Positions 16,299 through 23,984 of a stretch of 41,578 nucleotides of DNA are shown here, piece by piece. The stretch covers positions 1-41,578 of the forward strand of contig JALHPN010000059.1 of NCBI GenBank assembly GCA_022842465.1. Direction: 5' to 3'. A model generated the notes under the pieces. It saw only the letters and a program-made list of their open reading frames with translations, was not told where the DNA came from and did no database searches. The DNA is from Polyangiaceae bacterium. Lineage in GTDB: Bacteria > Myxococcota_A > Polyangia > Polyangiales > Polyangiaceae. The position numbers and the translations under genes are program-made. Position 1 is the first letter of the stretch; each line of letters starts with the position of its first letter.

Positions 16299-19200
16299 GC
16301 GCGCTCGCGATCGAGGTGGCGCGGGCCGAGCTCGGGGAGCGGGGCAAGCGCGGCCTCCTCGTGGTCTGGACGCTCGTGACGTTCCTCGTCGCGTACGGGG
16401 TCGTCGCCGGAAACGTCACGATCTCGAGCGGCAGCAGCGCCGTGGGGGCCGCGAAGGCGCACGTCACGTCCGGCTTCGCCGTCGCGCAGATCGTCGCGGT
16501 CACCGCGGTGCTGCTCCACGGGTTCTTCGCGGCGTTCGTCTCCGGGCTGCCGGTCCTCCGCGACCGGGAGCTCGGGGTCCAGCCGCTCCTCTTCGCGACG
16601 CGCATGTCGATGCGGGCCTACGTCGGCGGAAAGCTCGGCGCCGCCCTCGGCGTCGCGCTGGCCCTCGTCGCGCTCGAGGTCGCCACGCTGGCCGTGCTCG
16701 CGCACGCTCTCCCCCTCGTGCCCCCGTCCGCGCGCGGCCCCTTCTCCCTGCGCGCGTACGCCGTCGGCCTGTTCGCCTTCGGCGTGCCGTTCACTACCGC
16801 GCTCGTCGGGGGCGCGCTCGCGCTCGCGTGCACGACGCGCAAGCGGGCGCTGGTGATCCTCTTGCCCCTCGTGCTCCTGGTCGTGCTCGCGCTCGGCGCG
16901 TGGCAGGTGCCCGAGACGGCGCCCCGATGGGCGGCCGCCGCGCTCGGGGCGCTGGATCCGTCGGGCTTCTCCTGGTTGCGCTTCGAGCACCTCGCCGAAG
17001 ATCGTGGCGTCGCCTACTACAACCAGACGCCGCTGCCGCTGACGGCCAGCTTCGTCGCCTCGCGCGTGGCGTGGACGTGCGCCGGGGTGCTCGCTCCCCT
17101 CCTCGTGGCGTCGCGCGTGGCGCGCGGGGACGAGGGAGGTCCGCGATCGGCCGGGACGAAGCGCGACGGCGCGACACGACGGCGCGAGCGACGGTCGCGC
17201 CGTCTCCCGCTTCTCGTCCACCTCGTCGTGACCGAGCTCCGACTCCTCCGCGCGCACGCGGGCCTGTGGGTGTCGGTGCCCCTCGTCCTGCTCGTCACGC
17301 TGCAGGACGCGATGGCGCTCCGCGGTCCCTTCGACACCGCCCTCGCGCCCACCCCTGGCCTGCTCGCGCAGAAGGCGATGGGGACGCTCGTCACCTTCGC
17401 CGTCCTCCTCGTCCTCTTCACGGTCGTCGAGTCGTTCGCGCGCGATCGCGCCTCGCGCGCCGAGCCGATCGTCGCGACGACCCCGACGTCCTCGCACGCG
17501 TTCGTGTGGGCGAAGGTGCTGGCGTCCGTGGTCTTCGCCGCGCTCGTCATGAGCGCCGCGGCGCTCGCGCTCCTCGCGTGGGTCGCCGTCCGGAACCCGT
17601 CGTCGCTGGCGCTCACGCCCTTCGCGCTCCTCTGGGGGCTGCTCGGGCTCCCGACCGTCTTCTTCGCGGCGAGCTTCTTCGCGCTCATGTCGACGTTCGT
17701 CCGCAGCCGCTACGCCACCTACGGGGTCGGCGTCTTCGCGATCGTGGCCACGGGCTTCGCGTTCGTCCGCGGTCACCTCGGCTGGCCGTACAACTGGCCG
17801 CTCTGGAAGGTCATCGCCTGGAGCGACATGAGCATCCTCGAGCTCGATCGGAGGATGCTGGTCGCGAACCGCCTCGCCGTCCTCGCGCTGGGAGTCGCGT
17901 TCACGTTCGCGACCGCGACCGCGACCCGTCGCGCGCGACGCGAGCACGATCGCGACGCCGACGCGGCGACGGCTCCTGCGCGTCGCCTCCGGACGCGCCT
18001 CGAGATCGCGGCGGCGTGCATCCCGGCCGGGATCGCGCTCCTGCACCTCGTCGTCGCGTCGGAGCTCGGTCCGAGAGGCACCTTCGCGCGTGACGACGAG
18101 AGCGACTACCACCGCGCCAACGTGCGGACGTACCTCGACGCCGCGTTGCCCGACCTCGCCGACGTCGACCTGCGCGCGCGCTTCGAGCCTGCCCTGCAGA
18201 CCGTCGACGTCGACGGCGCCTTCGTCCTCGTCAACGGGCACGACACGCCGCTCCGTCGCATTCCCCTCACGCTGAGGCGCTACATGAAGGCCCCCACGTT
18301 CACGCTCGACGGGCGGCCGGTGTTAACGGAGGCGCGTTCGGGTCTCTTCGTGATCCACCTCGCGGAGCCGCTCCCGCCGAACGGTCGCGCGCGCGTCGGC
18401 TTCACGTACCGCGCCGTCTTCGCCGACGCCGTCTCGAGCTTCGGCGTGAAGGAGTTCCTCGTCCCCGCCGGAGGCACGCTCACGAGCTTCGACGCGAGCT
18501 TCGTCCCCGCCGTCGGCTTCGTCGACGGGATCGGCGTCGAGGAGCGCGATCGCCCCGAGCCCCGGACGTACGAGCCCGACTTCCACGTCGGGGAGACCCC
18601 CGGTCTGCTCGGCACGGGCACCTCCTTCACCTACCGGCTCGAAGCGACGATGCCGCCCGAGTACACCGTCACGTCCGTCGGCGTCCTTCGCGACGATCGC
18701 CGCGAGCACGACCGCCGCGTGATGGTGTGGGAGGCCGACGCGCCCGTGCACTTCTACAACGTGATCGTCGGGCGCGACTGGGAGGTGCGGCGGCGCGGCG
18801 ACGTCGAGCTCCGCTTCCACCCGGATCACGGCGCGAACGTCGACGAGATGCTCGAGGCGCTCGCCGAAGCACGCGAACGCTACTCGGCGTGGTTCTACCC
18901 CTACCCGTGGAAGGAGCTGCGGCTCTCCGAGTTCCCCGGCCTCGTCCACTACGCGCAGGGACACCCGACCAACATCAATTTCTCCGAGAGCGTCGGCTTC
19001 CTCGCGGCGCGGGGCGAGGATCTCCCGTTCGCGATCACCGCGCACGAGGTCGGTCATCAGTGGTGGGGCACGCTCGTCAACCCGGCGAAGGGCCCCGGGG
19101 CGGCCGTCCTGACGGAGGGCCTGAGCCACATGTCCGCGCTCCTGCTCCTCGAGGCCGTCAAGGGACCGGAGGCTCGGAAGCGCTTCGCCCGTGCGATGGA

Positions 19201-19804
19201 GGAGCGCTACGCGAAGGATCGCTCGCTCGACGGCGAACGGCCACTCGTCCGGGTCGACGGCGCGCGCAAGGGCGACACGACGCTCACCTACGATCGCGGC
19301 GGCTGGGCCTTCTGGATGCTCGCGAAGGCGATGACGCTCCCGCGGTTCTCCGCGGGGATGCACGACTTCGTCGCGAAGTACCGGGAGAGCCGCGACCACC
19401 CCGCGATCGCGGACCTCTTCGAGACGCTCCGCCCGTTCGCGGCAGACCCCGCCGAGCTCGACGTCTTCCGCGAGGCGTGGTTCGAGAGCACGTCCGTCCC
19501 GAGGCTCCGCGTCGAAGGCGCGACGGCCCTGCCGTCGCCGACGGGCGCGCGCGTCGACTTCCGCCTGGTCGACGACGGGAACGGTCGAGGGCCCGTGCGC
19601 GTCCGCGTGTTCGGGCGCGGCGAGACGGCGTCGCGCCCCTTCGCCGACGTCGTCCTGCACCTCGCGTCCGACGCGCGCAGAGTCCAGGGGAGCGTCGACG
19701 TCCCCTTCGAGCCCGCGGAGATCGTGGTCGACCCCGAGGTCGAGCTCCTGCAGCTCGGTCGCGCCGCCGCACGCGCGGACGTCGGCCGCCCCGGGTCGCC
19801 GTAG
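16295..19804 (+). CDS. ABC-2 permease fused to M1-family metallopeptidase
   Basis: The 1169-residue product has roughly 600 residues of membrane protein with about a dozen helices in two clusters (about residues 18-280 and 310-600). An extracytoplasmic M1-type aminopeptidase-like domain follows. Zinc ligands are H917 and H921 in HEVGHQWWG, with E918 as catalytic base and E941 in LTEGLSH as third ligand, 19 residues after the second His. This spacing, one more than in classical M1 enzymes, also occurs in other ABC-permease/M1 fusions as I remember them. A downstream Tyr in TLTYDRGGWAF may be the transition-state residue. I infer that the ATPase powers transport or displays a peptidase at the membrane. 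The GTG start overlaps the ATPase stop. Confidence 0.9.
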   Translation: MSALAIEVARAELGERGKRGLLVVWTLVTFLVAYGVVAGNVTISSGSSAVGAAKAHVTSGFAVAQIVAVTAVLLHGFFAAFVSGLPVLRDRELGVQPLLFATRMSMRAYVGGKLGAALGVALALVALEVATLAVLAHALPLVPPSARGPFSLRAYAVGLFAFGVPFTTALVGGALALACTTRKRALVILLPLVLLVVLALGAWQVPETAPRWAAAALGALDPSGFSWLRFEHLAEDRGVAYYNQTPLPLTASFVASRVAWTCAGVLAPLLVASRVARGDEGGPRSAGTKRDGATRRRERRSRRLPLLVHLVVTELRLLRAHAGLWVSVPLVLLVTLQDAMALRGPFDTALAPTPGLLAQKAMGTLVTFAVLLVLFTVVESFARDRASRAEPIVATTPTSSHAFVWAKVLASVVFAALVMSAAALALLAWVAVRNPSSLALTPFALLWGLLGLPTVFFAASFFALMSTFVRSRYATYGVGVFAIVATGFAFVRGHLGWPYNWPLWKVIAWSDMSILELDRRMLVANRLAVLALGVAFTFATATATRRARREHDRDADAATAPARRLRTRLEIAAACIPAGIALLHLVVASELGPRGTFARDDESDYHRANVRTYLDAALPDLADVDLRARFEPALQTVDVDGAFVLVNGHDTPLRRIPLTLRRYMKAPTFTLDGRPVLTEARSGLFVIHLAEPLPPNGRARVGFTYRAVFADAVSSFGVKEFLVPAGGTLTSFDASFVPAVGFVDGIGVEERDRPEPRTYEPDFHVGETPGLLGTGTSFTYRLEATMPPEYTVTSVGVLRDDRREHDRRVMVWEADAPVHFYNVIVGRDWEVRRRGDVELRFHPDHGANVDEMLEALAEARERYSAWFYPYPWKELRLSEFPGLVHYAQGHPTNINFSESVGFLAARGEDLPFAITAHEVGHQWWGTLVNPAKGPGAAVLTEGLSHMSALLLLEAVKGPEARKRFARAMEERYAKDRSLDGERPLVRVDGARKGDTTLTYDRGGWAFWMLAKAMTLPRFSAGMHDFVAKYRESRDHPAIADLFETLRPFAADPAELDVFREAWFESTSVPRLRVEGATALPSPTGARVDFRLVDDGNGRGPVRVRVFGRGETASRPFADVVLHLASDARRVQGSVDVPFEPAEIVVDPEVELLQLGRAAARADVGRPGSP

Positions 19805-19923
19805 CGCATCCCGACCTCCACGACGTGCGGAAGCGTGCCACGGGGCGCGCTTTTCGTCGGGATCTCCGGTGCGTAGGCGACGACGCGTTTGACGCGGAGC
19901 CCTTCGCGCGGAAGAACGACGGG

Positions 19924-20961
19924 GTGGCGCAGCTCGACACTCCGGTCGACGGTGCGCGCGTGGAGCGCCTCTCGGTCTCCTCGGCGGCCGGACGCGTGAT
20001 CCGCACGCTCGCGGTGCAGGACGTCCTCATCGGGACGTACCTCACCGTGCTCGCGCTCGCGGTGGTCACGGGCGACGGCGAGGACAAGAGCGCGGCCGCG
20101 GCGCGGGTCGCCTTCGACATGGCGATCTTCCTCGTCGGCGTCGTCCTCTCGAAGAGCGGCGTCCTCCGTGAGGGGTCTCTGGCGAGCGGGCTCGTCTACC
20201 GCCTCGCCACGTTCCTGCCGATCTTCCTCTCGTACTTCCATCTCCGCGAGATCATCCCGGCCGTCACCTCGCGCGTGCGCGACGCGGAGCTGCTCGCCTT
20301 CGACCTCTCGGTCTTCGGGGTCGAGCCGGCGGTCGCGTGGGACCGCTTCGTCACGCCGCAGACGACGGAGTGGTTCGCCTTCTTCTACTTCCTCTACTTC
20401 TTCCTCCTCACGGGGCACGTCATCCCGATGATGGTGGCGGCGCGGAACCCCGTGCGGCTCGCGCACTTCGCGCTCGGCCTCTTCATCGTGTTCTCGTTCG
20501 GGCACGTCGGCTACCTGATCGTCTCGGGGTGGGGGCCCTACCACCACCTCGAAGGAACGTTCGCCCATCCGCTCGAAGGCGGGCTCTTCTACCGGCTCGT
20601 GATGGCCACGGTGGCGGCAGGCGGCGCGCAGCGCGACATCTTCCCGAGCCTGCACACGGGGGCGCCGACGTTCTTCGCCCTCTTCGCGTGGATCCACAGG
20701 CGCGCGCTGCCGTGGCGCTACACGTGGCTCCCGATGGCGTTCGTCGCGACGCAGATCATCGGCGCGACGATGTTCCTCCGCTGGCACTACCTCATCGACG
20801 TCCTCGCCGGCTTGACGCTCGCGGCCGCGGCCTCGTTCGGGGGACACGCGATCGTCGTCCGGGAGGCCGCCTGGCGGCACCGGAGGGGGCTTCCGCCGGT
20901 GTTCCGGAGGCTTCGCTGGGCCTGGGGCGACGCCGATCCGCCCCCGCCGCCAGGCGGCTGA
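19924..20961 (+). CDS. PAP2-superfamily membrane phosphatase/transferase
   Basis: The product has several membrane helices, and the PAP2-type catalytic motifs lie between the last ones: PSLHTGAPTFFALFAW and RWHYLIDVLAGLTLA. These match the inositolphosphotransferase-like (PAP2_3) branch, which hydrolyses or transfers phospho-head-groups on lipids at the outer face of the inner membrane. The frame is open far upstream with no obvious start. I chose the GTG at 19924 because GGAAGAA at 19911-19917 precedes it and the hydrophobic region follows (345 residues); a GTG at 19825 is an alternative. A TAGGCG -10-like box lies at 19874-19879. The C-terminal tail is short and Pro-rich. Confidence 0.8.
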   Translation: MAQLDTPVDGARVERLSVSSAAGRVIRTLAVQDVLIGTYLTVLALAVVTGDGEDKSAAAARVAFDMAIFLVGVVLSKSGVLREGSLASGLVYRLATFLPIFLSYFHLREIIPAVTSRVRDAELLAFDLSVFGVEPAVAWDRFVTPQTTEWFAFFYFLYFFLLTGHVIPMMVAARNPVRLAHFALGLFIVFSFGHVGYLIVSGWGPYHHLEGTFAHPLEGGLFYRLVMATVAAGGAQRDIFPSLHTGAPTFFALFAWIHRRALPWRYTWLPMAFVATQIIGATMFLRWHYLIDVLAGLTLAAAASFGGHAIVVREAAWRHRRGLPPVFRRLRWAWGDADPPPPPGG

Positions 20962-20974
20962 GACGAATTTTCCC

Positions 20975-20984
20975 GTGACGTCAC
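20975..20984. promoter_or_regulatory. GTGACGTCAC palindrome upstream of Cys-rich lipoprotein
   Basis: A perfect 10-bp palindrome lies in the 101-bp gap, directly upstream of the candidate promoter TGC-TAAGAG (21005-21013). Its position suits an activator or repressor site; there is no direct evidence for a binding protein. Confidence 0.3.
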
Positions 20985-21004
20985 CGGACGAACCGGAAAG
21001 TCCA

Positions 21005-21013
21005 TGCTAAGAG
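21005..21013 (+). promoter_or_regulatory. Extended -10 box of the second Cys-rich lipoprotein
   Basis: TGC-TAAGAG would start a leader of about 45 nt that includes GGAGG at 21050-21054. This gene therefore uses a normal ribosome site, in contrast to the leaderless-looking genes in the window. Confidence 0.4.
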
Positions 21014-21062
21014 CCCACGCGGTTGGTGAGAGCCAGCCCCATGTTCCTTGGAGGATCGTTCG

Positions 21063-21827
21063 ATGGGTCTTTTGAAGTCTGCTTCGTCCAAGAAGGCCGC
21101 GCTCTTCCTCGGTGGCGCGCTCGTCGTGAGTGGCTCTCTCTTCGCCGTCGCGTGTGGCACGGACAACGGCGACGCCGACGGCACGCCGCTCCCGACCCCC
21201 GAGGCCGGCCGCGACGCGCGCACCGGTGACGGCGGCGTGGATCCGGGTGACGGCTCGACGCCGATCACGGACGCCGCCTCGAACGTCGACTGCGGCGAGG
21301 TCCCTCGCCTCACGAACAACGCCCAGGGCTTCTACTGCCCCTTCAAGGACCGCGACGCCGGAGACGGCGGCCGCCTCTCGTCGAACTGCGAGAGCTCCGA
21401 GACGTGCTGCAGCCCGAACCGGATCGGCAACGATTTCCCGCCGTCCTTCTGCGCCGCGAGCAAGGCGGACAACGCGTGCCCCAACCAGGCCGCAACCTTC
21501 AACTCGGACTGGTCGGCAGGCGGCAACCCCTGGCAGTGCGGCGACAAGCGGAACTGCCCGGGGGCGAACGCGGTCTGCTGCATGACGACGCGTCCGGACG
21601 CGGGCAACAACAAGTTCAACGTCGGTCCGGCGTTCAACGGCGACTTCCCGAAGTCGTGCGGTGTGCTCGAGGGCTTCCAGGGCGGCGGCACGGTCTGCCG
21701 TCAGAACGCCTGCACGGCGGGCACCGAGACGGCGATGTGCTCGGGCGACGCAGACTGCCCCAACGGCCAGAAGTGCACGCCGTTCTTCATCAACGCCGGC
21801 AACCGCTACTTCGGCTACTGCCGCTGA
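21063..21827 (+). CDS. Cysteine-rich secreted lipoprotein
   Basis: The start at 21063 is fixed by GGAGG eight bases upstream. The 254-residue product has a signal sequence with Cys after SGSLFAVA, then a low-complexity Asp/Ala/Gly region (about residues 35-80). The rest holds about twenty Cys residues in pairs such as SETCC, AVCC and the SGDADCPNGQKC block near the C-terminus, a pattern frequent in predicted myxobacterial surface proteins. Disulphide bonding outside the cytoplasm is likely. It ends 24 bp from the convergent hydrolase gene with no terminator visible. No function can be assigned. Confidence 0.85.
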   Translation: MGLLKSASSKKAALFLGGALVVSGSLFAVACGTDNGDADGTPLPTPEAGRDARTGDGGVDPGDGSTPITDAASNVDCGEVPRLTNNAQGFYCPFKDRDAGDGGRLSSNCESSETCCSPNRIGNDFPPSFCAASKADNACPNQAATFNSDWSAGGNPWQCGDKRNCPGANAVCCMTTRPDAGNNKFNVGPAFNGDFPKSCGVLEGFQGGGTVCRQNACTAGTETAMCSGDADCPNGQKCTPFFINAGNRYFGYCR

Positions 21828-21851
21828 CGGACCTGGGGCTCCGCGGGCGCG

Positions 21852-22703
21852 TCACGCGCGCGCGAGGACCCACGTAGCGATGGACTCCGCGATGTCCTTC
21901 CACGAGGGCTCGTTGAGCACCTCGTGGAAGAGGCCCTCGCGCGGGTCCCACGTCTTGTCGCTCGACCCGGCGGCGTCGAAGAAGCGCTTGCCGGTCGCGA
22001 AGCTCGCGACCGGGTCGGCGCCGCCGAAGACCATGTAGAGCGGCAGCTCGAGGCTCGGCGCGCGCGCGAGCGAGCGCTCCTGCGCGCCCGTCACCTCGGT
22101 GAACCAGCGCGCCGTCGCGTTCTTGAAGACGAGCGGGTCGGAGTCGTAGTCGCGAGCGCGCGACCCATCGTGGGTCATCTGCGCGCCGGCGAGGCCCGTC
22201 GGCAGGCTGAGCTTCGGGTACAGGCGGGACGCGATCTTCCCCGCGGTGACCTTCACCTTCGGCACCTCGAGGGCGAGGCCGAAGAACGGCGCCGAGAGGA
22301 CGAGGCCCGCGAGCGGCTTCGGCTCGTCGAGGGTCGAGAGCGTCGCGACCACGCCGCCGAAGCTGTGGCCGAAGAGGAAGATCTTCGCCCCCTTCGCCCG
22401 CGCGTCGAGGAGCGCGCGGAGCTCCCGCGCGTCGTCGAGGAACTCGTCGAACCGCTCGCAGAAGCCTCGCGCGCCGGCCGCCCGCCCGTGGCCGCGGAGG
22501 TCGATCGCGACGGAGCCGATCCCGTGCTCCGCGAGCGCGCCCATCACGTGGCGATAGCGTGCGCCGTGGTCGGCGTACCCGGGAAGGATGCCGAGGATCG
22601 CCTTGGCGCCCCCCGGCCCGCCGGGCATCGCCGAGGCGTAATAGAGCGACGGCCCGCGCCTGACGCGGGTGGTGACGGGGCCTTCGTCCAGCTCGATCGT
22701 CAT
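21852..22703 (-). CDS. Alpha/beta hydrolase, monoacylglycerol-lipase-like
   Basis: This serine hydrolase of 283 residues has nucleophile S114 in GHSFGG, acid D230 in FGGADPVA and base H260 in LFHEVLNE. The oxyanion-side motif LPGYADHGARYRHV and the IDLRGHGRA strand match the serine aminopeptidase S33/monoglyceride lipase group, which cleaves acylglycerols or lysophospholipids. There is no signal peptide, so it is probably cytosolic. Its ATG overlaps the stop of the sigma-factor gene by 4 nt (ATGA), so it is translated from the same message, an unusual pairing that makes it a candidate for control by, or output of, that sigma factor. Confidence 0.92.
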   Translation of the reverse strand: MTIELDEGPVTTRVRRGPSLYYASAMPGGPGGAKAILGILPGYADHGARYRHVMGALAEHGIGSVAIDLRGHGRAAGARGFCERFDEFLDDARELRALLDARAKGAKIFLFGHSFGGVVATLSTLDEPKPLAGLVLSAPFFGLALEVPKVKVTAGKIASRLYPKLSLPTGLAGAQMTHDGSRARDYDSDPLVFKNATARWFTEVTGAQERSLARAPSLELPLYMVFGGADPVASFATGKRFFDAAGSSDKTWDPREGLFHEVLNEPSWKDIAESIATWVLARA

Positions 22704-23305
22704 GCGGAGGACCCCGCACCCTGCCGGGCGACGGCCTCGATGTCGACACCTTCTTCGGCGAGCGCGTCACGAAGGGCAGCGAGCGCGCGGGCGGCGCGGG
22801 ACTTGATGGTCCCGAGCGGAACCCCCTCGCGCTCGGCGATCTCCGGGTAGCTGAGGCCCTCGAAGAACGCGATCTCGAGCGTCTGCCGCTGGGCCTCCGG
22901 CAACGTCGCGAGCGCGCGACGGACCTTGTGACGGCCCTCGGCCTCGGAGGTGAGCCGCTCGGGATCGCGCCCCGACGGCGGCGGCTCGTGCGCGACGACG
23001 TCCCGGGCGAGCTCACCACGGCGGACGCGGCGGCGCGTGCGGTCGATGCTGAGGTTCCTGACGAGCGTGACGAGCCACGCGATGACCGAGCCCCGCTCGG
23101 GCGCGTACTGCCCCGCGCGCTCGCGGACGGCGACGAACGCGTCGTGGAGGACGTCCTCCGCCTCGCTCCGATCGCGGAGGATGCGGAGCGCGACGGGGAA
23201 CACCGTCGAGACGTACCGATCGTAGAGCGTGCCCATCGCGTGCACGTCTCCCTCCGCGATCGAGCGTAGGAGCTCGATGTCGCTGGGGAGGCCTTGTCCG
23301 GTCAC
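22700..23305 (-). CDS. ECF-family RNA polymerase sigma factor
   Basis: The 201-residue product has sigma-70 region 2 (about residues 20-95: LYDRYVSTVFPVALRILRD, EAEDVLHDAFVAV, VIAWLVTLVRNLSIDRTRRR) and region 4 (about 130-185: LATLPEAQRQTLEIAFFEG, then EIAEREGVPLGTIKSR). These are the parts that bind the -10 and -35 elements. Region 3 is absent, as in all ECF factors. The start is a GTG at 23303-23305. TTGACG (minus strand, 23335-23340) lies 17 bp from GACGCT (23312-23317), a possible promoter. No anti-sigma factor is adjacent; the only partner is the hydrolase overlapping by 4 nt. The C-terminal tail beyond region 4 is short. Confidence 0.93.
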   Translation of the reverse strand: MTGQGLPSDIELLRSIAEGDVHAMGTLYDRYVSTVFPVALRILRDRSEAEDVLHDAFVAVRERAGQYAPERGSVIAWLVTLVRNLSIDRTRRRVRRGELARDVVAHEPPPSGRDPERLTSEAEGRHKVRRALATLPEAQRQTLEIAFFEGLSYPEIAEREGVPLGTIKSRAARALAALRDALAEEGVDIEAVARQGAGSSA

Positions 23306-23354
23306 CCCCGGAGCGTCCCGCGCCCCCCCCGGTTCGTCAAGCGTTCCATCGTTC

Positions 23355-23363
23355 TGCTAGGCT
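23355..23363 (+). promoter_or_regulatory. Extended -10 box of the M15 peptidase gene
   Basis: TGC-TAGGCT ends 8 nt before the ATG at 23372, implying a start of transcription almost at the start codon. It shares the 66-bp gap with the divergent sigma-factor gene. Confidence 0.5.
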
Positions 23364-23371
23364 CTCCGAGG

Positions 23372-23971
23372 ATGGTGAAGCTCGCGGCATGTCTGCGCAC
23401 CGCGCTCGCCGCGGCGCTGGTCGCGACCCCTGCGGGCGTCGACGCGACGACGCCGCGTACGAGCGGGCTCGTCACGAAGAAGGCGGCGGGCGCCGACGAC
23501 GGGCCAGACTTCGCGCCTCCTCCCCTCCTCGCGACCCTCGTTCAGACGCACACCGACGAGCGCGTGCCTCTCGACGAGGCGACGTCCGTCGCGCGCTTCT
23601 CCGCCCTCCTCGCCGACCGTGTGACGGGCGAGGTGAAGGCCCTCGATCCCCGTCTCCTCGGTCTCCTCCGCGACCTCACGAGGGATCTCCCCGGCGCGCG
23701 CGTCGAGCTCGTCAGCGGCTACCGCAGCGCGAAGCTGAACGAGATGATGCGGAAGAAAGGGCACCACGTGGCCTCGCACAGCCAGCACTCGCTCGGCCAC
23801 GCCGTCGACTTCCGGATCGTGCTCCCGAACGAGACACGCGGCCTGAACCCGCGCGAGCTCGAGGCGAGGATCCGCGCCCTCGGCTGGGACGGCGGGGTCG
23901 GAACCTACCTCCTTTCGTCCGACTGGTTCGTCCACGCCGACGTGGGCCCGAAGAGGCGCTGGGGCGGCTGA
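23372..23971 (+). CDS. M15-family (DUF882/YcbK-like) zinc peptidase
   Basis: The 199-residue product has an N-terminal signal-like segment (MVKLAACLRTALAAALVATPAGVDA). The zinc site of VanX/VanY-type peptidases follows: SGYRS, then SQHSLGHAVDF giving H139 and D146, and WFVHADVGP giving H188. Enzymes of this fold cleave peptide cross-bridges or D-amino-acid links in peptidoglycan; the short YcbK/DUF882 branch is thought to act in the periplasm. The ATG at 23372 is preferred over upstream GTGs because it sits 8 nt behind a -10 box and directly before the signal sequence. It ends 13 bp from the convergent outer-membrane protein gene. Confidence 0.88.
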   Translation: MVKLAACLRTALAAALVATPAGVDATTPRTSGLVTKKAAGADDGPDFAPPPLLATLVQTHTDERVPLDEATSVARFSALLADRVTGEVKALDPRLLGLLRDLTRDLPGARVELVSGYRSAKLNEMMRKKGHHVASHSQHSLGHAVDFRIVLPNETRGLNPRELEARIRALGWDGGVGTYLLSSDWFVHADVGPKRRWGG

Positions 23972-23984
23972 GCGCGGACGCGTC

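Noticed and set aside
16199..18241. 680-codon minus-strand frame opposite the ABC permease
   Set aside because: Arg/Glu/Asp repeats without any domain, directly opposite a well-supported membrane protein.
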